Shown in pieces: positions 60,757 through 64,000 of a stretch of 64,000 bases of DNA. The DNA lies in contig CAKSDI010000004.1 of the NCBI GenBank assembly GCA_934445035.1, positions 175,662-239,661 of the forward strand, written 5' to 3'. Both the position numbers and the translations under genes were made by a program. Source of the DNA: an uncultured Eubacteriales bacterium (lineage in GTDB: Bacteria; Bacillota; Clostridia; Oscillospirales; Acutalibacteraceae). The notes beneath the pieces are model-generated. The model did no database searches. It worked only from the letters and a program-made list of their open reading frames with translations, and was not told the DNA's origin. Positions within the stretch are counted from its first letter, which is position 1. Each line of letters opens with the position of its first letter.

Positions 60757-60808
60757 TTGACAATTAAGAAAAAATGATTATAATATTTTGTGTAAGTACT
60801 TACACAAA
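60757..60808 (+). promoter_or_regulatory. Promoter and LacI-type operator of uxaB-uxaA
   Basis: TTGACA (60757-60762), a 16-bp spacer, TATAAT (60779-60784), then TGTAAGTACTTACA (60791-60804; 22-bp palindrome with TTTG/CAAA flanks) six bases after the -10. Identical in layout to 55325-55377. Confidence 0.85.
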
Positions 60809-60820
60809 GGAGAGGTTACT

Positions 60821-62287
60821 ATGCAAACCATTTCACAGATGAATATAAATAAGATTAAAAGGCCTGTAAAGGTCATTCAGTTCGGAGAGGGTAACTTTTT
60901 AAGAGCGTTTGCCGATTATATGATAGACGAGGCAAACGACAAGGGTATTTTAAATGGGAATATTGCAATCGTTAAGCCCATTGCTTTCGGAACACTTGAC
61001 AGCTTTAAGGAGCAAAATTGCAATTATACCGTTATATTAAGAGGCAAGGAAAACGGAGAAACGGTAAACAAAAAGAAGATAGTATCGTCAATAAGTTCTG
61101 TTTACGACGCGGCAGACGATTATGATGAATGGATGAATTTAGCTTGCAGTTCGGACCTGCGTTTTGTTATCTCAAACACCACCGAGGCAGGTATTGTTTT
61201 TGACAGCTCCGATCATTTTGAAGGTCTTCCCGAAACCTATCCCGGAAAGCTTACCAAATTTTTATATAAAAGATTTGAGCATTTCGGGGAAGAGAAAAAC
61301 AGAGGACTTATAATTCTCCCCGTAGAGCTTATTGAGGACAACGGTAAAAAACTTCTTGAATGCGTTTTAAAATTAAGCGATGTTTTTTCGCTCGGTGAAG
61401 AATTTAAAAAATGGGTAAAAGAGGAGTGCGTATTTTGCAGCACTTTGGTAGACAGAATTGTAACAGGCTTTCCGCGAAACGATCCTGAAAGTCTTTTTAA
61501 TGAGCTTACATATGAAGATAAGCTTGCCGTTATCGCGGAACCTTTCGGGCTTTGGGTAATAGAGAGCGATAAGGATATAAGCGGCGAATTTCCGCTTGAT
61601 AAAGCAGGAATGCCCGTATTATTTACCGATAATCAAAGACCTTACCGTGAAAGAAAAGTAAGAGTTTTAAACGGCGCGCACACTTCGTTTGTTTTAGCCG
61701 GTTACCTTGCAGGGTTTGATATTGTGAGGGACTGTATGAAAGATAAGACAGTCGGGAAATTTATCCGCAGTGCCGTAAAAAACGAAATTGCGCCGAATGT
61801 TCCCTTAGATTTAAGCGAAACTTTAAAATTTGCCGAGTCGGTTTTTGAAAGGTTTGAAAATCCTTTTATCGACCATTCGCTTTTATCGATATCCCTTAAT
61901 TCCGTATCAAAATGGAAAGCGAGAGTTTTGCCGTCGGTTACCGATTATTATGAGAAAAACGGTAAACTTCCTCATTTGCTTACCTTTTCATTTGCCGCAC
62001 TTCTCGCTTTTTACCGCTCTAATGATCTTTTGGATGACGGTCTTCACTCAAAAAGGCAAAACGGCGACGAGTATGTTATTCACGACAGCAAAGATGTGCT
62101 TGAATTCTTTGCGAAGAATGCAGATAAATCCGATGAGGAATATGTAAATGCAGTTGCGTCAAACTCCGCATTTTTCGGGAAAGATCTTACTCAATTTAAA
62201 GGCTTTAAAGAGCTTGTTTTAAAATGCTTAATTGAGTTGCAAAAAGATCCTTTAGATGCCATAAAAAATGCGGCGGAGGAAAAATAA
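60821..62287 (+). CDS. uxaB: Tagaturonate reductase (altronate oxidoreductase)
   Basis: 488 residues. NADH-dependent reduction of tagaturonate to altronate, in the mannitol dehydrogenase superfamily. The Rossmann start VIQFGEGNFLRAFADYMIDEAN and the catalytic KVRVLNGAHTSFVLAGYLAG (Lys, Asn, His) are present. ATG 60821 follows AAAGGAGAGG; upstream in-frame codons lie in the operator. It overlaps the uxaA start by one base (TAATG). Confidence 0.95.
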   Translation: MQTISQMNINKIKRPVKVIQFGEGNFLRAFADYMIDEANDKGILNGNIAIVKPIAFGTLDSFKEQNCNYTVILRGKENGETVNKKKIVSSISSVYDAADDYDEWMNLACSSDLRFVISNTTEAGIVFDSSDHFEGLPETYPGKLTKFLYKRFEHFGEEKNRGLIILPVELIEDNGKKLLECVLKLSDVFSLGEEFKKWVKEECVFCSTLVDRIVTGFPRNDPESLFNELTYEDKLAVIAEPFGLWVIESDKDISGEFPLDKAGMPVLFTDNQRPYRERKVRVLNGAHTSFVLAGYLAGFDIVRDCMKDKTVGKFIRSAVKNEIAPNVPLDLSETLKFAESVFERFENPFIDHSLLSISLNSVSKWKARVLPSVTDYYEKNGKLPHLLTFSFAALLAFYRSNDLLDDGLHSKRQNGDEYVIHDSKDVLEFFAKNADKSDEEYVNAVASNSAFFGKDLTQFKGFKELVLKCLIELQKDPLDAIKNAAEEK

Positions 62288-63768
62288 TGAAAGCGGTTAA
62301 GATAAATCCTAAGGATAATGCAGCCGTGGCAGTCTGTAACATCACAGAAAATGAAGAAATTTATATCGGTGAAGAAAAGATAGTTTTAAAAGAAAATATT
62401 CCATCAGGTCATAAATTTGCTTTATGTGATATTAAGAAAAACGATGAAATAATCAAGTATGGTTTTCCGATAGGATTTGCTAAAAGGGATATTTTAAAAG
62501 GCGAGCATATCCATAGCGATGAAACAGGCTCGCTTGTCAAAGATCTTTTAAGTTATGAATATGAGCCGTTTAAATTAAAGCCTGAGAAAGAAGACCCTGC
62601 AAAATTTTTCGGGTTTAAAAGAGCGGATAAAAAAGTAGGTATCCGAAATGAAGTGTGGATAATTCCAACTGTCGGATGCGTAAATTCAATAGCCAAAGCC
62701 GCGGAAAAGTCGGCACAGAAATTTATAAAAGGCTCTATAGACGGTATTTATGCTTTTAATCATCAGTACGGCTGTTCGCAGTTGTCAAACGATCTTTTAA
62801 TGACTATGGATCTGCTTTGCGGACTGATAAGGCACCCGAATGCCGGGGCAGTTCTCGTAATCGGTCTTGGCTGTGAAAACGGTAATATCGCAGAGCTTAA
62901 AAAGCGGTTAGGCGATTATGATGAAAACAGGGTGAAATTTTTAAATTGCCAGGATGAAGAAGATGAATTGTCTGCCGCCGATAAGCTGTTAAAAAGCTTA
63001 TGCGATTTTGCGGCGCAGGCTAAAAGAGAGCCGTGTTTAACTTCCGATCTTATAATAGGTCTTAAGTGCGGAGGATCCGACGGCTTTTCGGGAATAACGG
63101 CAAACCCTGTTTTAGGTCATATAACGGACAAAATTACTTCGCAGGGCGGAAGCGCCGTTTTAACGGAAGTCCCCGAGATGTTCGGAGCGGAGCAGATATT
63201 GCTAAAACGCTGTAAAAACAGGGAGATATTTGATAAGACCGTTTGCCTTGTAAATGATTTTAAAAAGTACTTTATGAAGTATAACGAGCCGGTAGACGAA
63301 AACCCCTCTCCCGGCAACAAAGCGGGAGGCATAACCACTCTTGCGGAAAAGTCGCTCGGTTGCGTTCAAAAGGGCGGAAACGCAGAAATTGAAGATGTTT
63401 TAAATTACGGCGAGCCCGTAAGGAAAAACGGACTCTCTCTTTTGCAGGCACCGGGCAACGATCTTGTCGCTTCCTGCGCTCTCGCCGCGAGCGGCGCACA
63501 GCTTATTTTATTTACGACCGGCCGCGGAACGCCTTTCGGATGTCCTGTTCCCACGCTTAAAATTTCGAGCAACTCGCCGCTTTTTGAGAAAAAGAAAACC
63601 TGGATAGATTTTGATGCTGGCGGTGTTTTAAACGGAGAGAAGTTTGAAAACTGCGCGGACTTACTTTTTGATCTTATTATAAAAACCTCTTCGGGTGAAT
63701 ATTTCGCCAGATCCGAGCGGCTCGATAAGAGCAATCTTGCAGTGTTTAAAGACGGCGTAACGCTGTAA
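62287..63768 (+). CDS. uxaA: Altronate dehydratase
   Basis: 493 residues. Dehydrates altronate to 2-keto-3-deoxygluconate using a divalent metal. The N-terminal SAF-type domain (~1-90) and the large UxaA core (KVGIRNEVWIIPTVGCVNSIA, FNHQYGCSQLSND, LVIGLGCENGN, GLKCGGSDGFSGITANP) are complete, and the GTPFGCPVPTLKISSN block is near the end. Translationally coupled to uxaB. KDG kinase and aldolase for the next steps are not in this window. Confidence 0.96.
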   Translation: MKAVKINPKDNAAVAVCNITENEEIYIGEEKIVLKENIPSGHKFALCDIKKNDEIIKYGFPIGFAKRDILKGEHIHSDETGSLVKDLLSYEYEPFKLKPEKEDPAKFFGFKRADKKVGIRNEVWIIPTVGCVNSIAKAAEKSAQKFIKGSIDGIYAFNHQYGCSQLSNDLLMTMDLLCGLIRHPNAGAVLVIGLGCENGNIAELKKRLGDYDENRVKFLNCQDEEDELSAADKLLKSLCDFAAQAKREPCLTSDLIIGLKCGGSDGFSGITANPVLGHITDKITSQGGSAVLTEVPEMFGAEQILLKRCKNREIFDKTVCLVNDFKKYFMKYNEPVDENPSPGNKAGGITTLAEKSLGCVQKGGNAEIEDVLNYGEPVRKNGLSLLQAPGNDLVASCALAASGAQLILFTTGRGTPFGCPVPTLKISSNSPLFEKKKTWIDFDAGGVLNGEKFENCADLLFDLIIKTSSGEYFARSERLDKSNLAVFKDGVTL

Positions 63769-63783
63769 AATTTAAAGTAATAC

Positions 63784-63825
63784 AAAAAAGAAATCGCAGG
63801 TTTTTAAGCCTGTGATTTCTTTTTG
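63784..63825 (+). terminator. Terminator after uxaA
   Basis: AAGAAATCGCAGG/CCTGTGATTTCTT hairpin (one G-T pair) with TTTTT. Confidence 0.85.
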
Positions 63826-63894
63826 TGTTCAGATATTCGTCAGCGAAGCCGAATTAATTTTGAAGTAAGAGTGAAGAGGTAATAAGTAATAAGT

Positions 63895-63928
63895 AAAAAT
63901 CCCGCACACTTAAGTGTGCGGGATTTTT
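63895..63928. terminator. Perfect palindromic hairpin near the window end
   Basis: AAAAATCCCGCACACTT/AAGTGTGCGGGATTTTT, with A and T runs on both sides, so it can act as a terminator in either direction. It is preceded by a short GAAGAGGTAATAAGTAATAAG simple-sequence stretch similar to that before the tRNA cluster. Confidence 0.75.
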
Positions 63929-64000
63929 GGCGGAGTCGGCGAGATTCGCTCGGCACACTGCCGTGCACCGACACGCACGCGGACTTTCGGACCGTCCACC
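63929..64000. other. GC-rich edge with a tRNA-3'-end-like start
   Basis: The last 72 bases are much richer in GC than their surroundings. On the minus strand they end ..CGAATCTCGCCGACTCCGCCA, like a T-arm, acceptor and CCA, and the hairpin before them sits just as the terminator after tRNA-Tyr does. But the T-loop is not canonical and no anticodon arm is visible, so a tRNA cannot be claimed. Confidence 0.3.

Overview
The window looks like a chromosomal segment of a low-to-mid GC Gram-positive anaerobe of the class Clostridia, probably a gut Oscillospirales/Ruminococcaceae-type organism. This is inferred from AGGAGG-type ribosome sites, frequent TTG starts, strong TTGACA/TATAAT promoters, a glmS ribozyme, the rpmH-rnpA-yidD-yidC-jag block, an L10 leader, a collagen-like surface protein and IMEs of Firmicutes type. 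No species can be named from sequence alone.

Layout. 1-4.9 kb: phosphate uptake and sensing operon (pstC end, pstA, pstB, phoU, phoP/B-type regulator, phoR-type kinase). 4.9-15.3 kb: a sugar-related island with a Gfo/Idh/MocA oxidoreductase, an AraC regulator, two paralogous ~1070-residue DUF5107-TPR proteins, a regulator joining a LacI-type sensor to a C-terminal LuxR-type HTH, and an aldose epimerase. 15.3-20.3 kb: Tim44-like protein, two metallo-beta-lactamase-fold hydrolases, MgtC, a small gene split by a 270-bp MITE, tRNA-Tyr and tRNA-Thr, and an HD nucleotidase. 20.4-29.8 kb: YfhO, rpmH-rnpA-yidD-yidC-jag, ribozyme-controlled glmS, and guaA.

29.8-51.9 kb: two related integrative mobilizable elements (IME-1 and IME-2) sit in tandem at the 3' end of guaA. 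A 13-bp core (GAGTGGGAATRAT) occurs at 29807, 40454 and 51929. Each element has paired integrase arm-type repeats 58 and about 102 bp inside its ends. Both share the order XRE regulator - small HTH/excisionase - tyrosine integrase - MobC-like - ATPase - MobV relaxase - TnpV. Their ATPases are unrelated cassettes bounded by DNA blocks identical in both elements. Cargo lies right of tnpV. IME-1 carries an ECF sigma/anti-sigma pair and a lipoprotein-MBOAT-DHHW surface O-acetylation set, with two matching ECF promoters. IME-2 carries a low-GC AlwI-like type IIS restriction-modification system (controller, two adenine methylases, endonuclease) plus a P-loop ATPase with a C-terminal S1/OB-like domain. 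The native guaA terminator now lies 22 kb away, right of IME-2.

52-64 kb: collagen-like protein with 81-bp tandem repeats; a Dabb-domain gene split by a second MITE copy; rplJ-rplL with L10 leader; and a hexuronate regulon (beta-propeller protein, GH2 beta-glucuronidase, uxaC, LacI repressor, uxaB, uxaA). The palindrome TGTAAGTACTTACA lies at the same place in two of its promoters. Together the genes would free glucuronic acid and convert hexuronates toward 2-keto-3-deoxygluconate.

Best leads for something new: the RM-linked ATPase-S1 protein, the exchangeable ATPase cassette between conserved DNA blocks, the conserved leader before xis, and the DUF5107-TPR pair with its unusual regulator.
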